Shown in pieces: positions 29,293-37,332 of a DNA stretch of 64,000 bases; within the stretch, counting starts at the first letter, position 1, and each line of letters opens with the position of its first letter. This DNA is from an uncultured Stenotrophomonas sp. (GTDB lineage: Bacteria > Pseudomonadota > Gammaproteobacteria > Xanthomonadales > Xanthomonadaceae): positions 23,752-87,751 of the forward strand of contig NZ_CAMFIA010000016.1 in NCBI RefSeq assembly GCF_945952405.1. Direction: 5' to 3'. Under the pieces are notes generated by a model, which searched no databases, was not told where the DNA came from, and saw only the letters and a program-made list of their open reading frames with translations. The position numbers were made by a program, and so were the translations under genes.

Positions 29293-30656
29293 GCGGGCGA
29301 TGCATGATGCGCACGCTGGCGTTGGGCCTGCTGCTGGCACTGCCGGCGCTGTCGATCGCCGCGGCCGAGCCGAATACCCAGGTGCCGGCGGGCAGCCACC
29401 ACTACGCAGCGACGACGGTGCCGGATCGCATCGTCGCCTCGCCCGCCATCGACCCCAGCCACGGCTTCGCCGTGGCCTGGCGTACCGATGGCAGCGTGCA
29501 GGCGCCGTTGCTGGAGATCGCCCTGGCCGCTGATTCGCCGGCCATCGAGGGCGTGCGCCAGGTACGGGCGACGACGCGGGCGCTGCAGACCGAGAACGGG
29601 CTGTCGCACCATCATCGTGCCGACATCGACGGCCTGCAGCCGGATACCCAGTACGTCTACCGCGTGCAGGGCAATGGCAGCTGGAGTGCCTGGAACCAGC
29701 TGCGGACGCTGGCCGGCGCAGGCCAACCGCTGACCCTGCTGTACTTCGGCGACACCCAGAACAAGAACGTGAGCCATGTCAGCCGTGTGGTGCGTGCCGC
29801 GCAGAAGACCGCGCCGCAGGCACGCGTGAGCCTGTTCGCCGGTGACCTGGTCAGCGGCGGTGACAACATGGACGACAGCGAGTGGGGCGAGTGGTTCGCG
29901 GCGACGGCCTGGCTGGCGCAGGAAACGCTGGTGGCGCCGGCGATCGGCAACCACGAGTACTTCGAGGAGTTCGAAGGCACGCCGCAGGAGCGCCGCGTGC
30001 TGGGCCGGCACTGGCCGGTGACCTTTGCGCTGCCGGGCAATGGTGCCGCCGCCGCGCAGCAGACCAGTTACTGGTTCGATGCACAGGGCGTGCGCGTGGC
30101 GGTCCTCGATGGCACCTCGGCGCTCGACCTCGGTACCGCCAGGGCGCAGGCTCAGTGGCTGGACGCGGTGCTGGCCAGCAACCCGCAGCCGTGGACCATC
30201 GTGCTGCTGCACCAGCCGTTCTATTCGCCGCGTGAGGGCCGGGAGAACGCCGCGCTGCGTGACGTGCTGCTGCCGGTGGTACGCCGCCACAATGTCGACC
30301 TGGTGCTGCAGGGCCACGACCACACCTATGGCCGACGCGGCGAAGGGCAGGCCGCCACGCCGCAGTACGTGGTGACCGTGGCCGGGCCGAAGCAGTACCG
30401 CCTGTCTGACCAGGCGCGCAGGACGATGGATCCCGTGGCCGAGGACACCCAGCTGTTCCAGGTGCTGCAGATTGATGCGAACCACCTGCGCTATGAGGCA
30501 CGCACGGTCACTGGCCGCCTCTACGATGCCTTCGAGCTGCGCCGTGATGCCAAGGGAGGCAAGCAGCGCCTGGAACTGACCGAGGGGCGCATCGCACCGC
30601 GCGACTGCCCGCGCGCGCAGACCGCCAAAGGTCGCGCCGACCGTTGCTGGGAATGA
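29289..30656 (+). CDS. Purple-acid-phosphatase-like metallophosphoesterase
   Basis: A 455-residue exported enzyme: signal peptide, an N-terminal fibronectin-III-like domain (about residues 45-140), then a calcineurin-type catalytic domain. All metal-binding blocks are present in order: YFGDTQ, FAGDLVSGGDN, IGNHEYF, LLHQPFYS and LQGHDHTYGR. Such enzymes hydrolyse phosphomonoesters in the periplasm. It overlaps the phytase-like gene by 4 nt (ATGA) and is followed by ppa after 10 nt. It could finish dephosphorylation of lower inositol phosphates started by its neighbour. Confidence 0.9.
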   Translation: MSGRCMMRTLALGLLLALPALSIAAAEPNTQVPAGSHHYAATTVPDRIVASPAIDPSHGFAVAWRTDGSVQAPLLEIALAADSPAIEGVRQVRATTRALQTENGLSHHHRADIDGLQPDTQYVYRVQGNGSWSAWNQLRTLAGAGQPLTLLYFGDTQNKNVSHVSRVVRAAQKTAPQARVSLFAGDLVSGGDNMDDSEWGEWFAATAWLAQETLVAPAIGNHEYFEEFEGTPQERRVLGRHWPVTFALPGNGAAAAQQTSYWFDAQGVRVAVLDGTSALDLGTARAQAQWLDAVLASNPQPWTIVLLHQPFYSPREGRENAALRDVLLPVVRRHNVDLVLQGHDHTYGRRGEGQAATPQYVVTVAGPKQYRLSDQARRTMDPVAEDTQLFQVLQIDANHLRYEARTVTGRLYDAFELRRDAKGGKQRLELTEGRIAPRDCPRAQTAKGRADRCWE

Positions 30657-30666
30657 GGACACACCG

Positions 30667-31281
30667 ATGATCGCTTCCCGTCGCATCCTTCCCCTTGCCG
30701 CCATCGGCGCGGCCCTGTTGCTGCTGGCCAGCGCGGTGACCGCCGCCGATGCGGTGCTGCATCCGTTCCTGGTGGCGCAACCGAAGCAGGCCCCGCAGGA
30801 AGTCAACCTGGCGGTGGAGATCCCCGCCGGCAGCTTCACCAAGTACGAGATCGGGGAAGACGGGCTGGTCCATGTGGATCGGTTCCAGTCGATGCCGGTC
30901 GCGTACCCTGCCAACTACGGATCGATACCGCGCACGCTGGCGGGCGACAACGATCCGCTGGATGCACTGGTGCTGACCCGCGAGCCGCTGCATCCCGGCG
31001 TGATCGTGCGTTTCCGGCCGATCGGCTACCTGAAGATGATCGATGGGGGCGAGCACGACGAGAAGATCATTGGTGTGCCGACCGACAGCATCGACCCGAC
31101 CTATGCCGGCATCCGCGACCTGGCCGACCTGCCGGAGATCGAACGGCAGCGCATCGAGGCGTTCTTCCGGGTCTACAAGGACCTGCCTGGCGGGCGAAAC
31201 CCGGTACAGCTCAATGGCTGGGGCAACGCGGCCGAAGCGCGTGCGCTGGTCAGCGAAGCGATGCAGCGGTTCGGGAAGTAG
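30667..31281 (+). CDS. ppa: Exported family I inorganic pyrophosphatase
   Basis: The 204-residue protein has the family I catalytic set: EIPAGSFTKYEI, the metal site DNDPLDALVL near residue 97, and KMIDGGEHDEKII. Unlike the housekeeping cytoplasmic enzyme it carries a clear signal peptide (about residues 1-27, ending AVTAADA), so it should act in the periplasm. It is the last gene of the TonB receptor-phytase-phosphatase operon and would convert released pyrophosphate to phosphate. Its TAG stop codon is part of a SMAG repeat. Confidence 0.93.
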   Translation: MIASRRILPLAAIGAALLLLASAVTAADAVLHPFLVAQPKQAPQEVNLAVEIPAGSFTKYEIGEDGLVHVDRFQSMPVAYPANYGSIPRTLAGDNDPLDALVLTREPLHPGVIVRFRPIGYLKMIDGGEHDEKIIGVPTDSIDPTYAGIRDLADLPEIERQRIEAFFRVYKDLPGGRNPVQLNGWGNAAEARALVSEAMQRFGK

Positions 31282-31300
31282 ATCCACGCCAGGCGTGGAT
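31278..31300 (+). repeat. SMAG palindrome supplying the ppa stop codon
   Basis: GTAGATCCACGCC...GGCGTGGAT begins at 31278, and its TAG (31279-31281) is the ppa stop codon. The repeat thus inserted at, or evolved into, the end of the gene. Confidence 0.85.
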
Positions 31301-31370
31301 GATCGGGCACGCGCATCGTCTTCACCACTGCTGGCTATCATGTGCGCCATCCACAACGAAGGCGGTGCAA

Positions 31371-32786
31371 GTGTCGGTAGCGTTGCTATGGTTCCGTCGC
31401 GATCTGCGGCTGCAGGACAATCCGGCCCTGCAGGCCGCGCTGGAGGCGGGCCATCAGGTGGTGCCGGTCTATATCCATGCGCCGCATGAAGAAGGCGAAT
31501 GGGCTCCCGGTGCGGCCTCCGATGCGTGGCGGCAGCGCTCGCTCGCTGCGCTGGACGGCGAGCTGCGCGCGCGCGGTTCCTCGCTGGTGCTGCGCGCGGG
31601 CGACAGCCTGGAAGCCTTGCAGGCGCTGATCGAACAGAGCGGCGCCGAGGCGGTGTACTGGAACCGCAAGTACGAACCGGCGACGCAGCCGCGCGACGCG
31701 GCCATCAAGCGCACGCTGCGCGGGCAGGGCATCGATGCGCAGAGCTGCAACGGCAGCCTGCTGTTCGAGCCGTGGGACATCGCGACCCAGCAGGGGCAGC
31801 CGTACAAGGTGTTCACGCCGTACTGGCGCAACGTACTCAGCCATTGGCACCTGCCTCCGCTGCAGGCGGCACCGCAATCGCTGGGCGGGCACGCGTTCGA
31901 AAGCCTGGCATTGGACGAGCTGCGGCTTGCCCCCGCGCTGGACTGGGATGCCGGCTTCTGGGAGCACTGGCAGCCAGGCGAAGCGGGGGCGCTGGAGGCG
32001 CTGTCGGTGTTCGAGGAGGGCGCCCTGCGCGGCTATCGCGAGCAACGCGACCTGCCGGACCGCATCGGTACCTCACGGCTGTCGCCGCACCTGCATTTTG
32101 GCGAGATCGCTCCGTGGCGCATCGCCCATGCACTGGAGGGACTGCGCAGTGCTGGCACCGATGCCGATATCGATGGTTACCTGCGCCAGCTGGGCTGGCG
32201 TGATTTCGCCTACCACCTGCTGCACCACTTCCCGAAGACGCCCACCGACAACCTCAACCCGCGCTTCGACCGCTTTGCCTGGGCCACGCCCAGCGCGGCG
32301 CAGCTGCGGGACTGGCAGCGCGGCAACACCGGCGTGCCGATTGTCGATGCGGGACTGCGTGAGCTGTGGCAGACCGGCTACATGCACAACCGCGTGCGCA
32401 TGATCGTGGCCAGTTACCTGTGCAAGCACCTGCGCGCGCACTGGCTGCATGGCGCACGCTGGTTCTGGGACACCCTGGTCGACGCCGACCTGGCCAACAA
32501 CACGATGGGCTGGCAGTGGGTGGCCGGCACCGGCGCCGATGCCGCGCCTTACTTCCGCGTGTTCAATCCGGTGACCCAGGCCGAGAAGTTCGATCCGCAG
32601 GCCCGCTACATCAGCCGCTGGGTCCCCGAACTGGCCGCGCTGCCGGTGAAGGCCCGCTTCGCACCCTGGCAGCATCCGCTGTTGCTGGCCGCGCATGCGC
32701 CAGGCTATCCGCGCACGCCATTGGTCGATCTGGCGGCGGGGCGGGATGCTGCGCTGGCGGCCTACCGCCAGTCGGGAGCAGGGTAA
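31371..32786 (+). CDS. phrB: Deoxyribodipyrimidine photolyase
   Basis: A class I CPD photolyase (471 residues) that repairs UV dimers with light using FADH-. The N-terminal antenna domain starts LLWFRRDLRLQDNPAL. The FAD domain contains GWRDFAYHLLHHFP, the helix GVPIVDAGLRELWQTGYMHN and the DLANNTMGWQWVAGTGADA motif with the conserved Trp residues. I chose the GTG at 31371, preceded by AAGGCGG and placed exactly at the conserved start; the frame extends to 31299 without conservation. Confidence 0.95.
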   Translation: MSVALLWFRRDLRLQDNPALQAALEAGHQVVPVYIHAPHEEGEWAPGAASDAWRQRSLAALDGELRARGSSLVLRAGDSLEALQALIEQSGAEAVYWNRKYEPATQPRDAAIKRTLRGQGIDAQSCNGSLLFEPWDIATQQGQPYKVFTPYWRNVLSHWHLPPLQAAPQSLGGHAFESLALDELRLAPALDWDAGFWEHWQPGEAGALEALSVFEEGALRGYREQRDLPDRIGTSRLSPHLHFGEIAPWRIAHALEGLRSAGTDADIDGYLRQLGWRDFAYHLLHHFPKTPTDNLNPRFDRFAWATPSAAQLRDWQRGNTGVPIVDAGLRELWQTGYMHNRVRMIVASYLCKHLRAHWLHGARWFWDTLVDADLANNTMGWQWVAGTGADAAPYFRVFNPVTQAEKFDPQARYISRWVPELAALPVKARFAPWQHPLLLAAHAPGYPRTPLVDLAAGRDAALAAYRQSGAG

Positions 32787-32926
32787 AGCGCTGGCTGAGC
32801 GGGCCGGTCAGTTAGCTGAACGCGGCCCTGTCGGCGTTCCGCATCATCATCCCGACATCGCATTTGGCTGTTTATTCTCTTTGCGCCCGCAAGCCGCCGG
32901 CCCGACCGGAAACCAAGGAGAACCCC

Positions 32927-33622
32927 ATGATCCGCAACACCACCCGCAACGTCGCACTGGCCCTGATGAGTGCGGCCGTCCTGTCGGCCTGCGCCACCGG
33001 CGGCTCCTACGTGCAGAGTGACCAGTACGGCAACCCGACCGAGCAGCAGAACCGCACCGGCCGCAATGCGCTGATCGGTACCGCCATCGGCGTGGCCGCC
33101 GGCCTGCTGACCGGCGACAGCGCCACCGAGCGCCGCCAGCACGCCCTGATCGGTGCCGGTATTGGTGCACTCAGCGGCGCCGCTGTCGGCCAGTACCAGG
33201 ATCGCCAGGAACGCGCACTGCGCGAGCGCACCGCCAACACCGGCATCGATGTGCAGCGCCAGGGCGACAACATCATGCTGAACCTGCCGGACGGCATCAC
33301 CTTCGACTTCGGCAAGGCGACCCTGAAGCCGCAGTTCTATGGCTCGCTCAATGGCGTGGCCGGCACCCTGCGTGACTACAACCAGACCATGATCGAAGTG
33401 GTCGGCCACACCGACAGCATCGGCAGCGACGCGGTCAACAACCGCCTGTCCAAGGAACGCGCCGACTCGGTCGCGCAGTACCTGATCGGCCAGGGCGTGC
33501 AGAGCGTGCGTATCGAAACGCTGGGCGCCGGCAAGTCGTACCCGATTGCCGACAACAGCACCGATGCCGGCCGCGCGAAGAACCGTCGCGTCGAAATCCG
33601 CGTGATTCCGCTCAAGCAGTAA
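32927..33622 (+). CDS. OmpA-family lipoprotein (YiaD-like)
   Basis: A 231-residue lipoprotein: signal ending LSAC (Cys at about residue 22), a glycine-zipper segment (GRNALIGTAIGVAAGLLTG and IGAGIGALSGAAVG), then an OmpA-like peptidoglycan-binding domain with DFGKATLKPQF, VVGHTDSIGSDAVNN and GAGKSYPIADNST. It probably links the outer membrane to peptidoglycan. Start ATG 32927 has AAGGAG upstream. The final codons are part of a 15-bp hairpin, and a strong terminator follows. Confidence 0.92.
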   Translation: MIRNTTRNVALALMSAAVLSACATGGSYVQSDQYGNPTEQQNRTGRNALIGTAIGVAAGLLTGDSATERRQHALIGAGIGALSGAAVGQYQDRQERALRERTANTGIDVQRQGDNIMLNLPDGITFDFGKATLKPQFYGSLNGVAGTLRDYNQTMIEVVGHTDSIGSDAVNNRLSKERADSVAQYLIGQGVQSVRIETLGAGKSYPIADNSTDAGRAKNRRVEIRVIPLKQ

Positions 33623-33643
33623 CGCATAGCGTTACTGCTTGAG
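33611..33643 (+). other. 15-bp hairpin spanning the OmpA-like gene's stop codon
   Basis: Arms 33611-33625 and 33629-33643 (CTCAAGCAGTAACGC and its exact complement) enclose an ATA loop. The TAA stop lies within the left arm. There is no T-run, so it is not a standard terminator; it may affect ribosome release or mRNA decay. Confidence 0.75.
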
Positions 33644-33667
33644 CCGGTCCGGCCATCGGCCGGAACG

Positions 33668-33696
33668 AAAATGCCGCCCTTGCAGGCGGCATTTTT
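33668..33696 (+). terminator. Intrinsic terminator after the OmpA-like gene
   Basis: Stem AAAATGCCGCC / GGCGGCATTTT with a CTTGCA loop and a run of five T. Because it has an A-run on the left, it could also stop transcripts from smeRv on the other strand. Confidence 0.88.
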
Positions 33697-33701
33697 GTGG
33701 G

Positions 33702-33721
33702 TGCCGAGCTTGCTCGGCACG
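33702..33721 (+). repeat. REP-like palindrome (GTGGGTGCCGAG type)
   Basis: GTGCCGAG-CTTG-CTCGGCAC preceded by GTGG. It belongs to the GTGGG-headed group also seen at 4649-4673. It sits 14 nt before the end of smeRv. Confidence 0.6.
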
Positions 33722-33734
33722 CTGATGGCGCTTC

Positions 33735-34766
33735 TTATGCCGCCGAGGCGGCAACCTTCTCCAGGATCCGCTTGCCGCTGCTTTCCAGGGCGGCGTCTTC
33801 CTGTGCCTTCTGCTGCTGCGCCAGCTTTGCGCCGGGGCACTGGGCCAGCATGTAGTTGGCGTCGAAATTGAGCTTCTCGACCAGGAAATCGACGAACGCA
33901 CGCACCTTCGGCGAGACCAGGCGGCCCCCGGCGAATACCGCATTGAAGTCCACTTCCGGGCCGGTCCAGCCGGCCAGTACGCGGCGCACCATGCCCGACT
34001 CGACGAACGGCTTGGCCATCACGTCGCCGGTCAGCAGCAGCCCTTCGCCACAGACCAGTGCACCATTGAGCGCAGACATGTCGTTGGCGGTCATCAACGG
34101 CGTGACCGGGAAGTCGCGCAGCTCACCGCCGTTCTCGCCCAGCTGCCAGGTGAAGCGCGGCGAATTGCCCGTGTGGTACGGCTTGCGCATGGCCAGGATG
34201 CGATGGAACTGCAGTTCTTCCGGGTGCAGCGGTTCGCCATAGCGCTCGATATACGCCGGGCTGGCGAACACCTGCGTGCGCAGGCTGCCGAGCTTGCGCG
34301 CGACCAGGTTGGAATCGGGCAGGGCACCAACGCGCAGGGCGAGATCGGCTTCACCGGCGATCAGGTCCAGCTTCTCGTTGCCCAGATGCATGTCCAGGCG
34401 GATCTCCGGGTACTGCGCATGGAACTGGCCCAGCAGCGGCGCGATCCAGGTGATGCCGATCGAGTACGGCACGGTGAAGCGCAGCCAGCCGCGCGGGCCC
34501 GACTGCAGCTGGCTCACCGCGCTTTCGGCTTCTTCCAGTTCGCGTGCGATGCGCTGGCAGTGTTCGTGATAGATCGAACCGGCCTCGGTCAGGCCGAGCC
34601 GGCGCGTGGTCCGGTGCAGCAGGCGCGCGCCCAGGCGCGTCTCCAGTTCCTGCACCTTGCGGCTGACCGTGGTCTTGGGCAGGCCGAGCGATTTGGCAGC
34701 GGCAATGAAGCTGCCTTGCTCGACCACCTTGACGAAGATCAGCGTCTCGTTGAGATCGTGGGACAT
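33735..34766 (-). CDS. smeRv: LysR-family regulator SmeRv of the SmeVWX efflux system
   Basis: A 343-residue LysR-type regulator divergent from smeU1-V-W-U2-X, the position of SmeRv in S. maltophilia. The N-terminal winged helix has FIAAAKSLGLPKTTVSRKVQ (residues 20-39); an effector-binding domain follows. Counting from the ATG at 34766, residue 266 is Gly, within VLAGWTG. Substitutions at SmeRv Gly266 are, as I recall, linked in the literature to smeVWX overexpression, so this copy reads as wild type at that site. An in-frame start 11 residues upstream (34799) is less likely. Confidence 0.9.
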   Translation of the reverse strand: MSHDLNETLIFVKVVEQGSFIAAAKSLGLPKTTVSRKVQELETRLGARLLHRTTRRLGLTEAGSIYHEHCQRIARELEEAESAVSQLQSGPRGWLRFTVPYSIGITWIAPLLGQFHAQYPEIRLDMHLGNEKLDLIAGEADLALRVGALPDSNLVARKLGSLRTQVFASPAYIERYGEPLHPEELQFHRILAMRKPYHTGNSPRFTWQLGENGGELRDFPVTPLMTANDMSALNGALVCGEGLLLTGDVMAKPFVESGMVRRVLAGWTGPEVDFNAVFAGGRLVSPKVRAFVDFLVEKLNFDANYMLAQCPGAKLAQQQKAQEDAALESSGKRILEKVAASAA

Positions 34767-34842
34767 GGTCGGGGATCCTGGACGTCGGGGATGGGACAAT
34801 CGTGACAGAACGATTGGACCGGGAGCGGGATGATTATTCCCC

Positions 34843-34856
34843 TTAATCAGGACTAA
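34843..34856. promoter_or_regulatory. Candidate SmeRv operator
   Basis: TTAATCAGGACTAA is a near palindrome (half sites TTAATC / GACTAA, one mismatch) in the AT-rich middle of the 371-nt smeRv-smeU1 gap, 77 nt upstream of the smeRv start. A-T-rich interrupted dyads in such a divergent gap are the usual binding sites of LysR regulators. Assignment is by position and shape only. Confidence 0.45.
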
Positions 34857-34913
34857 TCAAGTAAAGGTTTGAGGTCTATCGTGGCGCCATTCGTTATTTG
34901 GAGCCCGTCCGCC

Positions 34914-35141
34914 ATGAGCCTGCGCAACATTCTTGCCCGACTCCGGAACGCCGGCCAGACCACCCTGGACCTGGCGATGACCGTTGAAGCCCGCCCGAGT
35001 TCCTTGGTGCACAAGGATTTCCGGGAGTTTACCGCGCCCATGCGTCAGCAGCGTGGCGGTGCCGTCCGCCTGGTCCCGCACAAGGGTGACCGACTGCGTC
35101 GAATTGGGACTATCCCGGATTTGGGAGGAAATGTCCCGTGA
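34914..35141 (+). CDS. Possible small leader ORF before smeU1
   Basis: A 75-residue basic, Arg-rich reading frame with ATG 34914 and a GGAG about 10 nt before it. Its TGA overlaps the GTG start of smeU1 (GTGA), the same coupling used elsewhere in this locus. No signal, membrane helix or known domain is visible. It could be a real small gene that couples translation of smeU1, or simply an open frame in the 5' leader. Confidence 0.35.
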   Translation: MSLRNILARLRNAGQTTLDLAMTVEARPSSLVHKDFREFTAPMRQQRGGAVRLVPHKGDRLRRIGTIPDLGGNVP

Positions 35142-35908
35142 ATGGGATACTGACGCCCGAGGTCCTGGTCCTCGGCGGCACCGGTGCCGTCGGCCAGGGC
35201 GTGGTCGGCGCCTTGCTGGAAGCCGGCAGCCCGGTGCTGGTGGTCGGCCGCGATCCGGGCCGGCTGGCGGCGCTGCATGAGCAGTTCGCCGATGAGCCCG
35301 GGCTGGAAACGCTGCTCGGCTCGCTCAGCGATGACGGCTCGGCACGCGCGCTGGCCGAACGCATCGCGCAGCGGCCACGCCCGCTCGCCGCGGTGATCGC
35401 CGCCATGGGTGGCCCCTATCGCCGCGGCCGCGTGGTCGATCGCAACGGCGACGAACTGCTGGGCGCGCTGCAGGCCGACCTGATGCCGCACGTCCACGCG
35501 GTCCGCCACCTGCTGCCGCTGCTGCAGGACAACGTGCACGCGCGCCGCTACGTGATGATCGGCAGCCCGGCGGCGGTCAAGCCGTGGGCTGGCTACGGCG
35601 AGAGCTCGATCACTGCGGCGGCGATGCGCATGTACGCGCAGGTGGTGCACCAGGAAGCGCAGGCGATCGGCGTGCGTGCGCAGATGCTGGAAGTGTGCAG
35701 CCCGGTGTGCACGCCGGCCAACGCGGCCAACGCCTGCATCGAATGGCCCAGTTCGCTGCTGGTGGGCCGTCGCGTGGTCTCGCTGCTGGATGGCTGCCGC
35801 GACAACCGCGCCATCGTCCGCTGCGACAGCAGTGATGCCGAGCTGCCACGCGGCCTGCTGCACCTGGAAATTCCTCCCCTCTGGCGCGATACCGCAGGCG
35901 TCGCTTGA
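35138..35908 (+). CDS. smeU1: SmeU1, SDR-like oxidoreductase homologue
   Basis: First gene of the efflux operon, 256 residues. The N-terminal dinucleotide motif VLVLGGTGAVGQGVV (residues 9-23) marks a Rossmann fold of the short-chain dehydrogenase type. The region that should hold the catalytic Tyr-x-x-x-Lys reads GYGESSITAAAMRMYAQ, so the Lys is replaced by Ser. It may be a non-catalytic or divergent member. The role of SmeU1 in efflux is not established. The start is a GTG at 35138. Confidence 0.85.
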   Translation: MNGILTPEVLVLGGTGAVGQGVVGALLEAGSPVLVVGRDPGRLAALHEQFADEPGLETLLGSLSDDGSARALAERIAQRPRPLAAVIAAMGGPYRRGRVVDRNGDELLGALQADLMPHVHAVRHLLPLLQDNVHARRYVMIGSPAAVKPWAGYGESSITAAAMRMYAQVVHQEAQAIGVRAQMLEVCSPVCTPANAANACIEWPSSLLVGRRVVSLLDGCRDNRAIVRCDSSDAELPRGLLHLEIPPLWRDTAGVA

Positions 35909-35987
35909 CCTCGACCATGGTTGAGGTCGCAGTATGCGCCGCCGATTTTTGCTCCATCCCAATTAGCTGTACCACCCCTCCGTACGG

Positions 35988-37220
35988 ATGCATGCCATGA
36001 CTTCCCCCAACACCACCCCACATCGTTTCGGACATCGCATCGCGATGGCCGGCGTGTCGATCCTCGCCGCGGCCGTGCTTGCAGCCTGCAGCGGCGGCCA
36101 TGCCGAAGAGGCCGGTGCGCCGCCGCCGCCGCAGGTCAGTGCTGCGCCGGTGCTGGTCAAGCAGGTCAGCCAGTGGGACGAGTTCAGCGGCCGCGTCGAA
36201 GCGGTGCAGAGCGTTGAACTGCGCCCGCGCGTGTCCGGCTACATCGACAAGGTCAACTACGTCGAAGGCCAGGAAGTGAAGAAGGGCGAAGTGCTCTTCA
36301 CCATCGACGCGCGCAGCTACCAGGCCGAGTACGATCGCGCCGCCGCCGAACTGGCCCGTGCCCGCACCCAGGCTACCCTGGCCCGCAGCGAGTCCGAGCG
36401 TGCCAAGCGGCTGTCCGAGCAGCAGGCGATCTCCACCGAGACCGCCGAGCAGCGCCGTGCCGCCGCCGACCAGTCCGGTGCCGCCGTGCAGGCGGCGCAG
36501 GCAGCACTGGATGCTGCCCGCCTCAACCTGGAGTTCACCAAGGTGCGTGCACCGATCGACGGCCGTGCCGGCCGCGCGATGGTCACCGCAGGCAACCTGG
36601 TCACTGCCGGCGATAGCGCCAGCGTGCTGACCACGCTGGTGTCGCTGGATACCGTGTTCGTCTACTTCGATGCTGACGAAAGCACCTTCCTGCGGTACGC
36701 GCAGATGGCACGCAAGGGCGAGCGCCCGAGCGAGCGCGACAGCGACCTGCCGGTGAAGGTCGGCCTGTCCGGTGAAGAGGGTTACCCGCACTCGGGCAAG
36801 GTCGATTTCCTCGACAACCAGGTGGCCCGCAGCACCGGCACCATCCGCGTCCGCGCGCTGCTGGACAATGCCGATCGCCAGTTCACTCCGGGCCTGTTCG
36901 CCCGCGTGCAGCTGCTCGGCAGCGGCCAGTTCCAGGCCATGCTGATCGACGACAAGGCCGTGCTGACCGACCAGGACCGCAAGTACGTGTACGTGGTCGA
37001 CAAGGATGGCAAGGCCCAGCGCCGCGACATCCAGCTCGGCCGCACCGCCGAAGGCCTGCGTATCGTCGAGCACGGTCTGGCCGCCGGCGACAAGGTGATC
37101 ATCGACGGCGTGCAGAAGGTCTTCATGCCGGGCATGCCGGTGCAGGCCAAGGCCGTGGCGATGCAGCCGCAGGCTGCGCCGGCACCGGGCCGCGACGCCA
37201 CCGCCGCGCTGAACCACTGA
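35988..37220 (+). CDS. smeV: SmeV, efflux membrane fusion protein
   Basis: Periplasmic adaptor of the RND pump, 410 residues. An N-terminal lipoprotein-type signal (VLAAC; Cys about residue 35) precedes the lipoyl/hairpin segments RVSGYIDKVNYVEGQEVKKGE and an alpha-helical hairpin (residues about 110-180), then FTKVRAPIDGRAG and the beta-barrel and membrane-proximal domains. It links the inner-membrane pump SmeW to the outer-membrane channel SmeX. A second ATG at 35997 is possible. Confidence 0.93.
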   Translation: MHAMTSPNTTPHRFGHRIAMAGVSILAAAVLAACSGGHAEEAGAPPPPQVSAAPVLVKQVSQWDEFSGRVEAVQSVELRPRVSGYIDKVNYVEGQEVKKGEVLFTIDARSYQAEYDRAAAELARARTQATLARSESERAKRLSEQQAISTETAEQRRAAADQSGAAVQAAQAALDAARLNLEFTKVRAPIDGRAGRAMVTAGNLVTAGDSASVLTTLVSLDTVFVYFDADESTFLRYAQMARKGERPSERDSDLPVKVGLSGEEGYPHSGKVDFLDNQVARSTGTIRVRALLDNADRQFTPGLFARVQLLGSGQFQAMLIDDKAVLTDQDRKYVYVVDKDGKAQRRDIQLGRTAEGLRIVEHGLAAGDKVIIDGVQKVFMPGMPVQAKAVAMQPQAAPAPGRDATAALNH

Positions 37221-37332
37221 TCCGCGTCCCCGTTTAGCTGCCGGCGCCAGCGGCAGCCTTCCCTGCCTTCGTCATCGTGGCGAGGGGCAGGGTGGCTGTT
37301 GCCCGCCGGTGGCATTTCCCAGGAATTCCTCC

